Assembly (NCBI RefSeq): GCF_004208415.1
Contig: NZ_CP035758.1
Location: forward strand, 6,820,001-6,884,000
Direction of reading: 5' to 3'
DNA: 64,000 nucleotides
From: Ktedonosporobacter rubrisoli
Lineage (GTDB): Bacteria > Chloroflexota > Ktedonobacteria > Ktedonobacterales > Ktedonobacteraceae
The notes below the pieces were generated by a model that was not told the origin of the DNA, ran no database searches, and saw only the letters and a list, made by a program, of their open reading frames with translations. Positions 8,482-17,674 of the stretch are shown piece by piece; the stretch's first letter is position 1, and the number at the start of each line of letters is the position of its first letter. A program made the position numbers and the translations under genes.

Positions 8482-10189
8482 CCTGATGGCCCTGATCGTG
8501 ACCGCGTGCGGCGGTAGCGCTCAGACAACAGCCAATACGGCGAGCAAGGCGCCCGATAATCAGCAAATCTTGATCACGCCGATTACCCAGGTTTCCGATC
8601 TTACGACCTTTGACCCGGCTTTAGCTACCGACTCCTCGGCCATCGATCCGATCAATATGGTCTTCTCGGGACTTGTACAACTTGACGACAAGTTGCAGGT
8701 ACACGATCAGCTGGCCCAATCGCATTCGGTCTCGGAGGATGGGCTCACCTGGACCTTCAAGCTCAAGCCAAATCTGAAGTTCAGCGATGGGGCGCCACTC
8801 ACTTCCGCCGACGTGGCCTATAGCATTGATCGCGCCCTCAAACCCGAGCTCAAGTCAACCGTCTCTACCCTCTACCTTGGCCTGATCCAGGGCGCGGAAG
8901 AGCGCAATGAAGGCAAGCTCAAATCTTTAATTAATTACAGCTTGCTTACTCCTGATCCCCAGACGATCATTATCAAGACGAGCAAGAGGGCAGCTTATTT
9001 TCTACAGGAGCTCACCTACCAGACCTCATATGTTGTCGAGAAGAGCATGATCGATAAATATGGCGATTATTTTGCTGACCATCTCAGCGAGGGCATCGGC
9101 GGGGACGGCCCCTGGAAGGTTGAGAAGTACACGCATGGCAAAGAGGTTATCTTTGTGCCCAATCCCAACTTTGAAGGGCCCAAGCCGCAGCTGAAGAAAG
9201 TCATCATGCAGATTTACAAGGCAAGCGATACTACCTACAAGGCCTATCAAACTAATAACCTTGACAAGGCTCTGGTCCCGTCAATCCAGCTGGCCAATGC
9301 CAAAAAATTGCCCAATGGACAGCTCCATCATCTGCCACGCCTGCAAGTCTACTTCTATGGCATGAACGAACTGGCCAAGCCTTTTGATAATCTGAAGATC
9401 CGCCAGGCCTTTGCTCTTGCCATCGATAAAGAATCTATTGTCCATAATGTGTACAAAGATTTGTATATCGCGACGAACCATATCATCCCTGAAGGCATGC
9501 CTGGCTACAACCCGGCCCTGACCGGACCGGCGGGCCACAGCTCGACCAAGGCCGATCCCGAACTTGCCAAAAAGCTCTTCCAGGAAGGCATGCAGGAGGC
9601 TGGCTATACGCCTGCGACGTTCCCCTCAATTACCTTCACGGTCTCTACTGGCGGCTCTGGCGATACGCGCGATGAGTATGCGGCGGCGCAGCAGATGTGG
9701 CAGAGCACGCTTGGTGTTTCTGTGAAGATTCAGGATATAGATTTCAGCACACTGCTGGATAACCGCACAAATACGCTGCACAATCCCAAGGGTATGCAGA
9801 TCTGGGGCCTGTCCTGGGGCGCGGACTATCCCGATCCACAGAACTGGTTAACCCTGCTCTTCAGCAAGGATTCGGCCAAAAACGCTTACAACTACGGCCA
9901 GAACAATACTCCGCAGAATGCGCAGCAAGAACAAATGCAGAAGCTGATGGCGCAGGCCGATGGAAATCCTGATCAGGCAGCGCGCCTCAAACAATACAAT
10001 GAGGCCGAGCAGGCGCTGGTTAATGATGTGGTGTGGATACCCATCTATCAGGATGCGCTAGCTTATGTCTACAAGCCCTGTATCGTGGGCATCGCTGACA
10101 ACGCGCTGGATGTGATTCCGCAGAACGACTGGGGCAGTATCTACAAAACCACGGCTACGCCTTGTGCTAACGTGAGCCATTATCAATAA
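8432..10189 (+). CDS. Oligopeptide ABC transporter substrate-binding lipoprotein (copy 2)
   Basis: A 585-residue paralog of the preceding gene. AGGAGG precedes the ATG, and the signal peptide MQPGKFHLRITLPILFSL is identical apart from a few later positions; LIVTACGG is the lipobox. The family segments TFDPALATDSSAID, LKFSDGAPLTSADVAYSIDRAL and ADYPDPQNWLTLLF are all present. Differences cluster in the middle (for example KLPNGQLHHLPRLQ and YKDLYIATNHI), where the ligand is contacted, so the two copies may prefer different solutes. It is followed by a strong terminator and again no permease genes. The pair is best explained by tandem duplication including the leader. Confidence 0.93.
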   Translation: MQPGKFHLRITLPILFSLMALIVTACGGSAQTTANTASKAPDNQQILITPITQVSDLTTFDPALATDSSAIDPINMVFSGLVQLDDKLQVHDQLAQSHSVSEDGLTWTFKLKPNLKFSDGAPLTSADVAYSIDRALKPELKSTVSTLYLGLIQGAEERNEGKLKSLINYSLLTPDPQTIIIKTSKRAAYFLQELTYQTSYVVEKSMIDKYGDYFADHLSEGIGGDGPWKVEKYTHGKEVIFVPNPNFEGPKPQLKKVIMQIYKASDTTYKAYQTNNLDKALVPSIQLANAKKLPNGQLHHLPRLQVYFYGMNELAKPFDNLKIRQAFALAIDKESIVHNVYKDLYIATNHIIPEGMPGYNPALTGPAGHSSTKADPELAKKLFQEGMQEAGYTPATFPSITFTVSTGGSGDTRDEYAAAQQMWQSTLGVSVKIQDIDFSTLLDNRTNTLHNPKGMQIWGLSWGADYPDPQNWLTLLFSKDSAKNAYNYGQNNTPQNAQQEQMQKLMAQADGNPDQAARLKQYNEAEQALVNDVVWIPIYQDALAYVYKPCIVGIADNALDVIPQNDWGSIYKTTATPCANVSHYQ

Positions 10190-10226
10190 CGGCACGCGCT
10201 AAGCGCTCTGGCCAGTTATAACAACA

Positions 10227-10259
10227 GCGGGAAGGATTGTTAGTCCTTCCCGCTTTTTT
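10227..10259 (+). terminator. Strong intrinsic terminator
   Basis: GCGGGAAGGA and TCCTTCCCGC form a perfect 10-bp stem with a 7-base loop and six T after it. It ends the binding-protein transcript. Confidence 0.92.
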
Positions 10260-10439
10260 CGCTATGAGCACAGACAGCAAACTTTACGATAAGGGGCCGA
10301 AAAGTCGTAAATATATAGATAGGCCGAACGTACCTTGAATTCTTCCTCGAAATTCATGACAATAATTTCGTACAGCATCCAGGCAAACTAACAACCATAT
10401 TATATAAATCACAAGTAGGCATGTTAGGAGATACAAAAT

Positions 10440-10685
10440 ATGGATGACTACGATCATGACAAAGTGGATGAATTCGTACTGGCCTTGCTTTATCTCACAC
10501 TTCACGATTCCTATCGGGCCTGGAAAGGTTTCGACTGGGACGTACTTGATAGGCTCTATCAGAAAGGTTGGATCGATAATCCACGCAATAAGGCAAAATC
10601 CGTAGTCTTCACCGAAGAGGGGCTTAGTAGATCAGCGAATCTGTTTCAACAGTACTTCAGCAAACAAGACGAAAAGCCCAGGTAA
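10440..10685 (+). CDS. DUF6429 family protein
   Basis: An 81-residue cytoplasmic protein with AGGAG upstream. The conserved core is visible throughout: VLALLYLTLHD near residues 13-23, then AWKGFDWDVLDRLYQKGWIDNPRNKAKSVVFTEEGL. The pattern of helices with a TEEGL segment recalls a small winged-helix fold, but its biochemical role is not known. It stands alone between two terminator-like hairpins and converges on the glutamine synthetase gene. Confidence 0.85.
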   Translation: MDDYDHDKVDEFVLALLYLTLHDSYRAWKGFDWDVLDRLYQKGWIDNPRNKAKSVVFTEEGLSRSANLFQQYFSKQDEKPR

Positions 10686-10706
10686 AGAGATCGGATAGCT
10701 TCTCGT

Positions 10707-10736
10707 CCAGGCCCGAGCATTTTGTCTCGGACCTGG
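10707..10736. terminator. Hairpin between converging genes
   Basis: CCAGG-c-CCGAG pairs with CTCGG-a-CCTGG around a 7-base loop. It lies between the DUF6429 gene and glutamine synthetase and may end both; there is no long T run. Confidence 0.5.
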
Positions 10737-10772
10737 TAAACACACGCAACACGCTTGATAGTTGGGCCAGCT

Positions 10773-12146
10773 TTAAAAAACCGGCAGGTAGCGATCAAGC
10801 TCCCAGGCATGCACATGCTGGCGATATTCTATCCACTCAATGCTCTTGGCATCAATAAAGCCTTCATAGATAGAGTCACCCAGCGCCTCGCGAATCAAGG
10901 GGTCCTCACGCAAGCCATCCAGGGCCTCACCAAGCGTGGCCGGCAACAGGCGTGCCCGCCGCCGCAAGCGCTCCTGTTCTTCCTGCAAGAAGAGGTTTTC
11001 ATCCATAGGCGCCGGCAGCTCTAATTTGCGCTGAATTCCATCAAGGCCGCTACGCAGCATAACAGCCAGGGCCAGGTAGGGATTGCAGCTGGGATCAGTA
11101 CAGCGCAGCTCGACGCGCATCGAGGCTTGCGGATCAGTGCTCAGGCGCGGCACACGAATGAGGGCTTGACGATTGACGCGCCCCCAGTTCACAAAGATCG
11201 GCGCTTCAAAGCCATGCACAAGGCGCTTGTAGGAGTTTACCAGCGGGGCCAGGATAGCACACATAGCGCGCGCATGAGCCAGCTGGCCGGCAATAAAGCG
11301 GCGTCCAATCTCGGAGAGTCCATACTCAGCACTCTCGTCTACAAAGGCATTGCGCCCAGTTTTAACGTCAACTAACTGCTGATGGATATGTAAGCCAGAG
11401 CCGTTGATGCCATAAAATGGCTTGGGCAGGAAGGTCGCATAAAGCTCGTTGCGCGCAGCAATCGCCTTAATCACATATTTAGCAGTCATCAGGCCATCAG
11501 CTATATGCAAGGCCTCGCTACCCTCAAAATCAAGCTCATGCTGCCCTTCCGCTACCTCGTGATGGCTGGTCTCTATCGTAAAGCCCATGTGCTGTAGAGC
11601 CGAGGCCATACGCCGTCGCAAGGCTGTGGCAAGATCCGTCGAGAGGTCAAAATAGCCGCCGCGATCATTGCGTAGAGGAGTGGGAACCTGATTTTCGAAG
11701 CGCAAGAGGAAAAACTCTAGTTCTGGCGAGACCCGGAACTCGTAGCCAAGCGAACGCGCCATATCAAGCGTCTGCATCAGGATCGCACGTGGGTCGCCAT
11801 CGAAGCTCTCGCCATCAGGCGTATGCACATTACAAATGACGCGCGCCACAATATCTCCTTCAGATCCATCAGCTAAGGGCTGCAACTCGCTCGGCAGAAC
11901 GGTAAAAGTTGAGAGATCGGGGAAAAGATACATATCGCTCTCAGCAATACGCGCAAAGCCTTCAAGAGAAGAGCCATCAAACCACTTACCATGCTGAAGG
12001 CATTCAGGAAACTGCTCAACTGGAATGGTTACACATTTAGCCATTCCTATCACATCGATGAACTCCAGGTTAACGAAACGCACATGCTCTTGCTCAATTA
12101 TTGCCATTACCCGGTCATAAGTGATCTGATCTTGCCCTCGCCTCAT
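10773..12146 (-). CDS. glnA: Type I glutamine synthetase
   Basis: A 457-residue enzyme that joins ammonia and glutamate with ATP. The start is placed at 12146 because GGGGAG lies just upstream; the frame extends 21 codons further without support. Family signatures are FVNLEFIDVIGMAK with TIPVEQF at the N-terminus, KWFDGSSLEGF, NGSGLHIHQQL for the metal site and NSYKRLVHGFEAPIFVNWG. RCTDPSCNPYLALAVML comes later. The Tyr-containing adenylylation loop of the beta type is not evident, so it looks like an alpha-type enzyme. The usual VPGYEAP is VHGFEAP here, so a side specialisation of the GS family is possible. No glnB or glnR gene is adjacent. Confidence 0.9.
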   Translation of the reverse strand: MRRGQDQITYDRVMAIIEQEHVRFVNLEFIDVIGMAKCVTIPVEQFPECLQHGKWFDGSSLEGFARIAESDMYLFPDLSTFTVLPSELQPLADGSEGDIVARVICNVHTPDGESFDGDPRAILMQTLDMARSLGYEFRVSPELEFFLLRFENQVPTPLRNDRGGYFDLSTDLATALRRRMASALQHMGFTIETSHHEVAEGQHELDFEGSEALHIADGLMTAKYVIKAIAARNELYATFLPKPFYGINGSGLHIHQQLVDVKTGRNAFVDESAEYGLSEIGRRFIAGQLAHARAMCAILAPLVNSYKRLVHGFEAPIFVNWGRVNRQALIRVPRLSTDPQASMRVELRCTDPSCNPYLALAVMLRSGLDGIQRKLELPAPMDENLFLQEEQERLRRRARLLPATLGEALDGLREDPLIREALGDSIYEGFIDAKSIEWIEYRQHVHAWELDRYLPVF

Positions 12147-12514
12147 ATTCTTGCTCCCCTTCTTGAGCTTCCCTATACGTCTACATTGACTGCATAGCTC
12201 CGGCTGCAATGATAATTATCTTTATTATTTGCGAAAGTTGTTGTGATATTATGTCAGTCTTGTAGCATTGCATTTTTACATGCATAGCAAAATATGTCAA
12301 GAGAGATAAAAGCTTTATCATAACATGCCTGTCAAACTACGCTTTGCTCTATCTACTCTTATTGGGGTAGGATAAAAAGATGCCTGCGGTCCTCATGAGC
12401 AGGGCGAAGCAAGGGACCTATTATCTCCTATCTCAGGGGTCCTGTGCAAATATGCGCAGCGCATCGTAGAATCAGTGATAGGCCATGTACATTTTCAGGA
12501 GGCTTTCATAACAT
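12147..12514. other. Divergent promoter region of glnA and the metallophosphatase gene
   Basis: About 370 bases. The perfect palindrome GATAATTATC lies about 60-75 bases upstream of the glnA start and could be a regulator site. AGGAGG precedes the metallophosphatase gene. No gene is seen. Confidence 0.4.
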
Positions 12515-13465
12515 ATGCACACAACACATCCCTCATTGTACTTCTGGGCACTGGGCGACCTGCACTATCGCGCTCAACCAGCCTGGCAGGCGCTTCATGC
12601 CCCACGCATGCAAGAGATGTTTGAGGATATACAGAGCGTCTGGCAAGAAGAAGGCAGGCCAGACTTTTGCGTAAGCCCTGGCGATCTCGTCCAGACCGGG
12701 ACGCCCACCAACTATGCTCTGGCGATCCAGGAGATTGCCCGGCAGATGCAAGGCATTCCTTTCTATCCAGGCATTGGCAACCATGAATACCACCCTGATA
12801 GCCAGGAAGATACTTTCCATACGGCAGCCGAGTTCTCAGCGGCCTGGCACAAGCCTCCACGCTATGCCTGGACAGCCGGAGAGCAGCATGAGATTATCTG
12901 CATCATGCTCGATCAACCATATCCGTACGGCTCAGGTGAGCGAAAGGAGAGTAAAGAGGTAATTTTCCCGGCAGAGACTCTCCACTTTCTCGATGCCACC
13001 TTGCAGGAGCATGAGAGCCGCAGGGCGCTCATTTTTGCCCACTGCCCACTGCAGGACACGGTGCTCGACCGCGACCCGGCTCGCAACCTCGATGACGACT
13101 CTCAGGACACCTTCTTCTTTGTCAACAACTCGGCCGAGGTGCGCGCGATCCTGGCGAAGCATGCCAACGTGACCCTCTATATCAGCGGCCATACACACTC
13201 AGGCTGGAACTCGCCCCAGCTCCTCTTTACTGAGGATCTTGGCAAGCATACGATAACGCATCTCAACTTGATGTCCCCCTGGTACACTGGCCGGCATGCA
13301 GGAGCGCGCCGTGATCCCGAGACCAACGAATTAATCTATGTTCCTGATAAGCCCGATACCCTGATCACTTTCGCCCTCTCCATCTACGCAGATAAGGCCC
13401 TGATTCGCGCACGCGATCACCGCGCTCATCAATGGCTGACAAACTGGGAAATTCCTTTGCGCTAA
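12515..13465 (+). CDS. Calcineurin-like metallophosphoesterase
   Basis: A 316-residue metallophosphatase. The metal-binding motifs occur in the usual order: ALGDLHY (GDxH, residues 13-17), SPGDLVQ (GDxx), IGNHEYH (GNHE), a lone His in FAHCPLQD and ISGHTHSGW (GHxH). There is no signal peptide or membrane helix, so it should be cytoplasmic. AGGAGG lies 12-13 bases upstream of the ATG. The substrate cannot be told; enzymes of this class cleave phosphomonoesters, diesters or nucleotides. It is monocistronic and followed by a GC-rich terminator. Confidence 0.88.
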   Translation: MHTTHPSLYFWALGDLHYRAQPAWQALHAPRMQEMFEDIQSVWQEEGRPDFCVSPGDLVQTGTPTNYALAIQEIARQMQGIPFYPGIGNHEYHPDSQEDTFHTAAEFSAAWHKPPRYAWTAGEQHEIICIMLDQPYPYGSGERKESKEVIFPAETLHFLDATLQEHESRRALIFAHCPLQDTVLDRDPARNLDDDSQDTFFFVNNSAEVRAILAKHANVTLYISGHTHSGWNSPQLLFTEDLGKHTITHLNLMSPWYTGRHAGARRDPETNELIYVPDKPDTLITFALSIYADKALIRARDHRAHQWLTNWEIPLR

Positions 13466-13474
13466 AAACAGGCG

Positions 13475-13494
13475 GGGCCGGAATTTCCCGGCCC
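13475..13494. terminator. GC-rich hairpin between converging genes
   Basis: GGGCCGG and CCGGCCC form a perfect stem with a 6-base loop, followed on the plus strand by TTT. It separates the metallophosphatase from the M16 peptidase gene. Confidence 0.65.
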
Positions 13495-13517
13495 TTTGGC
13501 CTTAAGCTTGATCTACA

Positions 13518-14801
13518 TTAAACAGAGAGCGTATTGCCCACAAGTTCATCGCGCCCAAGCGGTCCAATTGCGGCCACAGTGATTGGCGAAAGAGGCGAGA
13601 AGCGCTGCAGCACTCTGAGCACCTGCTCTTGCGTAACCGCATCGATGGCTTCCTTCACTTCCTGAATCGTCTTCAACTTGCGTTCATACCACCAGGAACG
13701 CGTCAGAGCACCCATACGAGCCGCTGAGCCTTCGCCGCGCATGATATGCTCGCTCTTCAACTGCACCTTGGCCCGCTCCAGTTCATCGGCGCTAAGACCT
13801 CCCTGCTCTAACTTACGCAGCTCGTTGACGATCACTTCAAGGCATTCGTGCCCTTGCTCAGGAGTAGTGCCAGCATAGACGCGCATCCCACCGATCTGGC
13901 GATTGCCGGCCAGGCCCGCGGAGACGCTATAGACAAGTCCACGCTTCTCGCGTACCTCGACAAAGAGGCGCGAGGCCATATTGCCGCCAAGAGCCTCACC
14001 GATCACCATGGCAGCATAATAATCGGGATCGTTATAAGCCGGGAAGGGGAACATCATACCAAGATGCTCTTGCTTGCCATCCTGATGCTCCAGCTCGATA
14101 GTTGTAACTGGCTGCGGACGCGGCACCGAGATCGGAGCTGCCTGCCCTTCCCAATCGCCGAAGAACGCCTGCATCTTCTCCACAACCTTATCCCAATCAA
14201 ACTTACCTGCGATGGCAAACAGGACATTGTTCGGCTGATAGCGCGCCTGCCAGAACTCGCGCAAGTCCTGCTGCTGCAGCGCGCGTACGCTGTCGCTGCT
14301 GCCCAATACCTGGCGAGCAAAAGGAGTATCGTGGTAAAAGCCGGCGCGCACAAGATCAAAGATGCGGCTCATCGGCTCGTCATCGCGGCGGCGGATCTCC
14401 TGTAAGATGATGCTGCGTACCTGTTCGAGCTCATCCTTTGGGAAAGTGGGAGTGAGCAGCAACTCATGCATCAGTTCAAGGGTTGCCTCAAACTTGGTAT
14501 GGACAACCTGCGCCCAGACCTGAGCGGTTTCCAGGCCAGTACTGGCGCCCTTACGAGCTCCCAGGGACTCAAAGGCTTCATTGAGGGCGCGCACATCTCT
14601 CTTTTTCGTTCCCTGAAAGATCATATACTCAAAGAGGTGGGCAAGACCTTGCTTCTCCTTGGGCTCGTGGATGACTGCAGCCTCTAGCTGAAAGCCGAAA
14701 GTTGTCGAGCTCAGGCTAGGCATATATTGGCCGATCATATCAATGCCGTTGGGCAGTTGATGATGAAAATAGTTTGGAGGTAAGCCGTTCTGATCACTCA
14801 T
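13518..14801 (-). CDS. M16 family peptidase-like protein with altered zinc motif
   Basis: A 427-residue two-domain M16B-type protein. In active members the motif is HxxEH; here residues 55-59 read H-L-F-E-Y (GLAHLFEYMIFQGT), so the second zinc-binding His is Tyr. The downstream acidic region LQEIRRRDDEP that supplies the third ligand is present. The second half carries REKRGLVYSVSAG and the closing arm typical of the family, so the fold is complete. M16B proteins often work as pairs of one active and one inactive subunit, which suggests this is a non-catalytic partner; the active partner is not in the window. AAGGA lies upstream of the ATG at 14801. Confidence 0.88.
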   Translation of the reverse strand: MSDQNGLPPNYFHHQLPNGIDMIGQYMPSLSSTTFGFQLEAAVIHEPKEKQGLAHLFEYMIFQGTKKRDVRALNEAFESLGARKGASTGLETAQVWAQVVHTKFEATLELMHELLLTPTFPKDELEQVRSIILQEIRRRDDEPMSRIFDLVRAGFYHDTPFARQVLGSSDSVRALQQQDLREFWQARYQPNNVLFAIAGKFDWDKVVEKMQAFFGDWEGQAAPISVPRPQPVTTIELEHQDGKQEHLGMMFPFPAYNDPDYYAAMVIGEALGGNMASRLFVEVREKRGLVYSVSAGLAGNRQIGGMRVYAGTTPEQGHECLEVIVNELRKLEQGGLSADELERAKVQLKSEHIMRGEGSAARMGALTRSWWYERKLKTIQEVKEAIDAVTQEQVLRVLQRFSPLSPITVAAIGPLGRDELVGNTLSV

Positions 14802-14922
14802 AATATATAGGGAGTTCCTTTCTGAACAGGATGGAGATGTACTGCATAGAAAACAAAGTCAGTATACCACAATAGCAAAGGCTTGCCTCCCAGGTGCAGC
14901 TTGCTCAGTAAGCCGATCCAGA

Positions 14923-15510
14923 CTATAGCTGTTTGTCGTCGCTTCCAGCAAAGATGATGCCTTCATAAAGCTCAGCCACCGTAAAGCTGAGGTCAAGGCT
15001 GCTTACTTGCACACTATCCTCAAGGGCAAAGAGAAACAAAGTCCACAGAGTATTTTTCTCACGCCGAAAGAGCTCAACCGCAGGATGGTCTGTGGCTATT
15101 AGCATATATTCTTGAATCGTTGGGCACTCGCGATAAAAGGTGAACTTGCTGCCTCGATCGTAGTCGCAGGTACTGGGGGAAAGCACCTCAACGACAAGGC
15201 GTGGATATTGGATAAAGTCAATGCTTCCGCGATCGCGGGCATCACAGGTAACCGTCACATCTGGATAGACATAGCGCGTCTCCGAGAGACGTACGCGCGC
15301 ATCAGAAGTATAAGCGCGACACGATCTTCCCCGCAAAGCACTATGTAAGATGCTAAACATATTTCCGCTTATTGTGGCGTGATTCAACGTGCCGCCGGCC
15401 AGCATCGTAATATGGCCGTCGATATATTCATAGCGCACGCCTTGATTGTTACGTTCCAACTCTAGATATTCGTCAATCTTTGTCATATCTTGCCATGGGT
15501 AACTCGCCAA
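14923..15510 (-). CDS. Uma2 (DUF820) family protein
   Basis: A 195-residue protein of the Uma2 family, which has a restriction-endonuclease-like core. The features are YEYIDGHITMLAGGTLNH with HATISGN, then YVYPDVTVTCD and PRLVVEVLSPSTCDYDRGSKFTFYRECPTIQEYMLI. The Asp of PDVTV and Glu of VEVLS are the likely metal ligands. The first in-frame start is TTG 15510 with GAGGGA about 7 bases upstream; ATG 15486 is the alternative. These proteins are common in multicellular and cyanobacteria-like genomes and their role is unsettled. It stands alone. Confidence 0.87.
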   Translation of the reverse strand: MASYPWQDMTKIDEYLELERNNQGVRYEYIDGHITMLAGGTLNHATISGNMFSILHSALRGRSCRAYTSDARVRLSETRYVYPDVTVTCDARDRGSIDFIQYPRLVVEVLSPSTCDYDRGSKFTFYRECPTIQEYMLIATDHPAVELFRREKNTLWTLFLFALEDSVQVSSLDLSFTVAELYEGIIFAGSDDKQL

Positions 15511-15626
15511 CTCTATTCCCTCTCGATCTATTCAGTATACCACCGGAACTGGCCTTAGTATAGCAGCGCTTCATATATTATCAAAACAACATATTTAAGT
15601 ATTTTTACATATATATTTCTGCATAC

Positions 15627-15662
15627 AAAAAACACCCATGACCACAACAGAGCCATGGGTGT
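15627..15662 (-). terminator. Intrinsic terminator for the minus strand
   Basis: On the minus strand ACACCCATG and CATGGGTGT form a 9-bp stem and are followed by TTTTTT. It probably ends the spermidine-synthase-like transcript, 210 bases after its stop. The remaining intergenic bases (15663-15874) include a Pro-rich open frame that I do not support. Confidence 0.75.
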
Positions 15663-15874
15663 CATACCTCTGCCACCAGAGAGAAGCCGGCCCAACCTCC
15701 ACCTCCCGGCGTTCCCCTCCGGCTCCTCACAGCGCCAAAAGTTATTCCCCGCCATCACATGCACTACGGAACTCCTCTCTATAGAGAACGTCCAGGAAGC
15801 ACATTTCGATTACAAAAAATGGGGTCAGATTCCCGCGCGCAAAAAAATCAAAGACGCCCTGCTCAGGGCACAGC

Positions 15875-17539
15875 TTACTTTGTCTTTGGCTGATTGCTGT
15901 TCTCGACCACATTCAGAATCATCAGATCAATCAGCTGCTCAACAGGGGCCCGATCATCGGTAAAGTAGACAGAGGCGCGTTTCTCCTCGCGTATATTGCC
16001 ATAATCAAGGCCAGCCTGTGTAACTGAGCGCAACAACGGCTCGGAGAGCTGAGCGCTATTGTGGCGAAAATTAGCCAGCGAGGTGCGCGCGTTGGTACCA
16101 ATGACCAGGCTATTTGTGAAGCGCGGCGAATCGATAATATATACATTTGGGAAGACTGTATGCATCGTTTGGGCCAGCGCATTGACAAGGCGGAAATCCT
16201 GGCTTGTCCGTCCGACATTAATTGTGGCTACCCCTGTAGGCGTGAGGTGAGAGCGCACAAGCTGAAAGAACTCGCTTGTCGTCATCTGGAAGGGAATATA
16301 GGGCTGTTGATAGGCATCTATACCAATGACATCGTATTTCTTCTGCGTCGTCTGCAAGAAATAACGCCCATCCTGCACAATCACATTAAGGTTCGGCTCG
16401 CGCATCCCAAAGTATTGCCGTCCCAGCTTCACGATCTCTCCATCGATCTCCACGCCATCGATAGGGATCGGCCCATAAGCTGCGCTGAACTCGCGCGGGA
16501 TAGTCCCGGCGCCCAGCCCGACGATACAGACCTGGCGAACCTGCTGAGGCATGAAGGGAGGATTATTGAAGTATGGCGTAACCATAAAATAGTCCCAGGG
16601 ACCATTTGTCAGCACATGGGTGGGATCATAAATCGAATGAATGCCCAGGCCCTCATTCATCACAAGCTGCGTCTCCCCCCTTGCCTGCACCACCTGAATA
16701 TAATTGTAAGCCGATTCGTGCTCAGAGATCAGCACGCCACCTCCATTGGTTCCGCTGGGCGGCTTGATGGGTCCGCGCAAGGCCAGCAACGAAAGCAGCA
16801 TAGGAATCAAGAGCAAAAAGAGCAGCAGGCTTTTCAAGACAGCCTTGCGCCCGTCCTGGCCCCTATTGCGCTGCGAAACGATAAGGCCCACAACAGCCAC
16901 CAGCAGGAGAGCCACGGCAAAGACTAAGAAGGTCCGATACGTCCCGATATTGGGAATAAGCACAAGCACCGGCACGAAGGTCCCCACAATGCTACCCGCC
17001 GTCGAAATGGCATAGAGCAAACCGGCAGTACGTCCCGATTTCCCGATCTGTTCTACACGCAGACGAATCGCAAAGGGAGAAACGCAGCCAAGCAAAATCA
17101 TGGGCAGCGCAAAGAGCAAGATCACCGAGACCAGCGAACCATAAAAGACGCTTATCGAATAGGTCGCGAAGGCGCTCAAAGACCAGCTCAAGATAGGGCG
17201 TGAGAGCGGAGGGATCGCACAGATGAGCAGCGCGGCCACAATCGTCAGCCCATAAAATGCCGAGGGATAGGGGTAACGATCGGCAATACGACCACCGACA
17301 TAGTAACCGATGGTAAGATACAGCAGGATCAGGCCGATCAGATTTGCCCACACAAACAGCGAAGTGCCAAAGTAAGGCGCAAGCAGGCGCGAGGCCGCCA
17401 TTTCAACTGCAAGCGAAGCGGCTCCGGCCACAAACACCAGGATAATAAGCAGCCAGTCCTGGAGCAGGTGCCCGGCATGAGAGTTTCTATTGCCATCTTC
17501 CGCTTGCGGTTTACGGGGGCCGGGAGTCGTGGTGGTCAT
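15875..17539 (-). CDS. Membrane-fused spermidine-synthase-like protein
   Basis: A 554-residue fusion. Residues about 30-270 hold a series of hydrophobic helices resembling the MFS-like half of this family (AGAASLAVEMAASRLLAPYFG is the typical opening). Residues about 300-540 are a spermidine-synthase-type Rossmann domain: VCIVGLGAGTIPREF is the nucleotide-binding loop, VEIDGEIVKLGRQYF the ribose-binding strand, IGIDAYQ the motif-IV region. Classical SpeE has the catalytic Asp in a D-A/T-D context; here DAYQ is found, as in many of these fusions, so polyamine synthesis is doubtful. Substrate unknown. Located in the cytoplasmic membrane. Start ATG 17539 has an AAAGAGAG site. Confidence 0.87.
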   Translation of the reverse strand: MTTTTPGPRKPQAEDGNRNSHAGHLLQDWLLIILVFVAGAASLAVEMAASRLLAPYFGTSLFVWANLIGLILLYLTIGYYVGGRIADRYPYPSAFYGLTIVAALLICAIPPLSRPILSWSLSAFATYSISVFYGSLVSVILLFALPMILLGCVSPFAIRLRVEQIGKSGRTAGLLYAISTAGSIVGTFVPVLVLIPNIGTYRTFLVFAVALLLVAVVGLIVSQRNRGQDGRKAVLKSLLLFLLLIPMLLSLLALRGPIKPPSGTNGGGVLISEHESAYNYIQVVQARGETQLVMNEGLGIHSIYDPTHVLTNGPWDYFMVTPYFNNPPFMPQQVRQVCIVGLGAGTIPREFSAAYGPIPIDGVEIDGEIVKLGRQYFGMREPNLNVIVQDGRYFLQTTQKKYDVIGIDAYQQPYIPFQMTTSEFFQLVRSHLTPTGVATINVGRTSQDFRLVNALAQTMHTVFPNVYIIDSPRFTNSLVIGTNARTSLANFRHNSAQLSEPLLRSVTQAGLDYGNIREEKRASVYFTDDRAPVEQLIDLMILNVVENSNQPKTK

Positions 17540-17674
17540 ATTCTAAGCACTCTCTTTCGCTAAAAATACTGATCCCCAGGCGAGGATGAACAGGCATAGC
17601 AAACGGGAGGCAGTCATCTCTCATCAAGATAATCTGCATCCCCTTGTTGCTCTCATATTACGTTCTGACAAATA

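Noticed and set aside
16061..16927. 288-codon frame antisense to the spermidine-synthase-like gene
   Set aside because: It is opposite a well-supported gene and its product has no family features.
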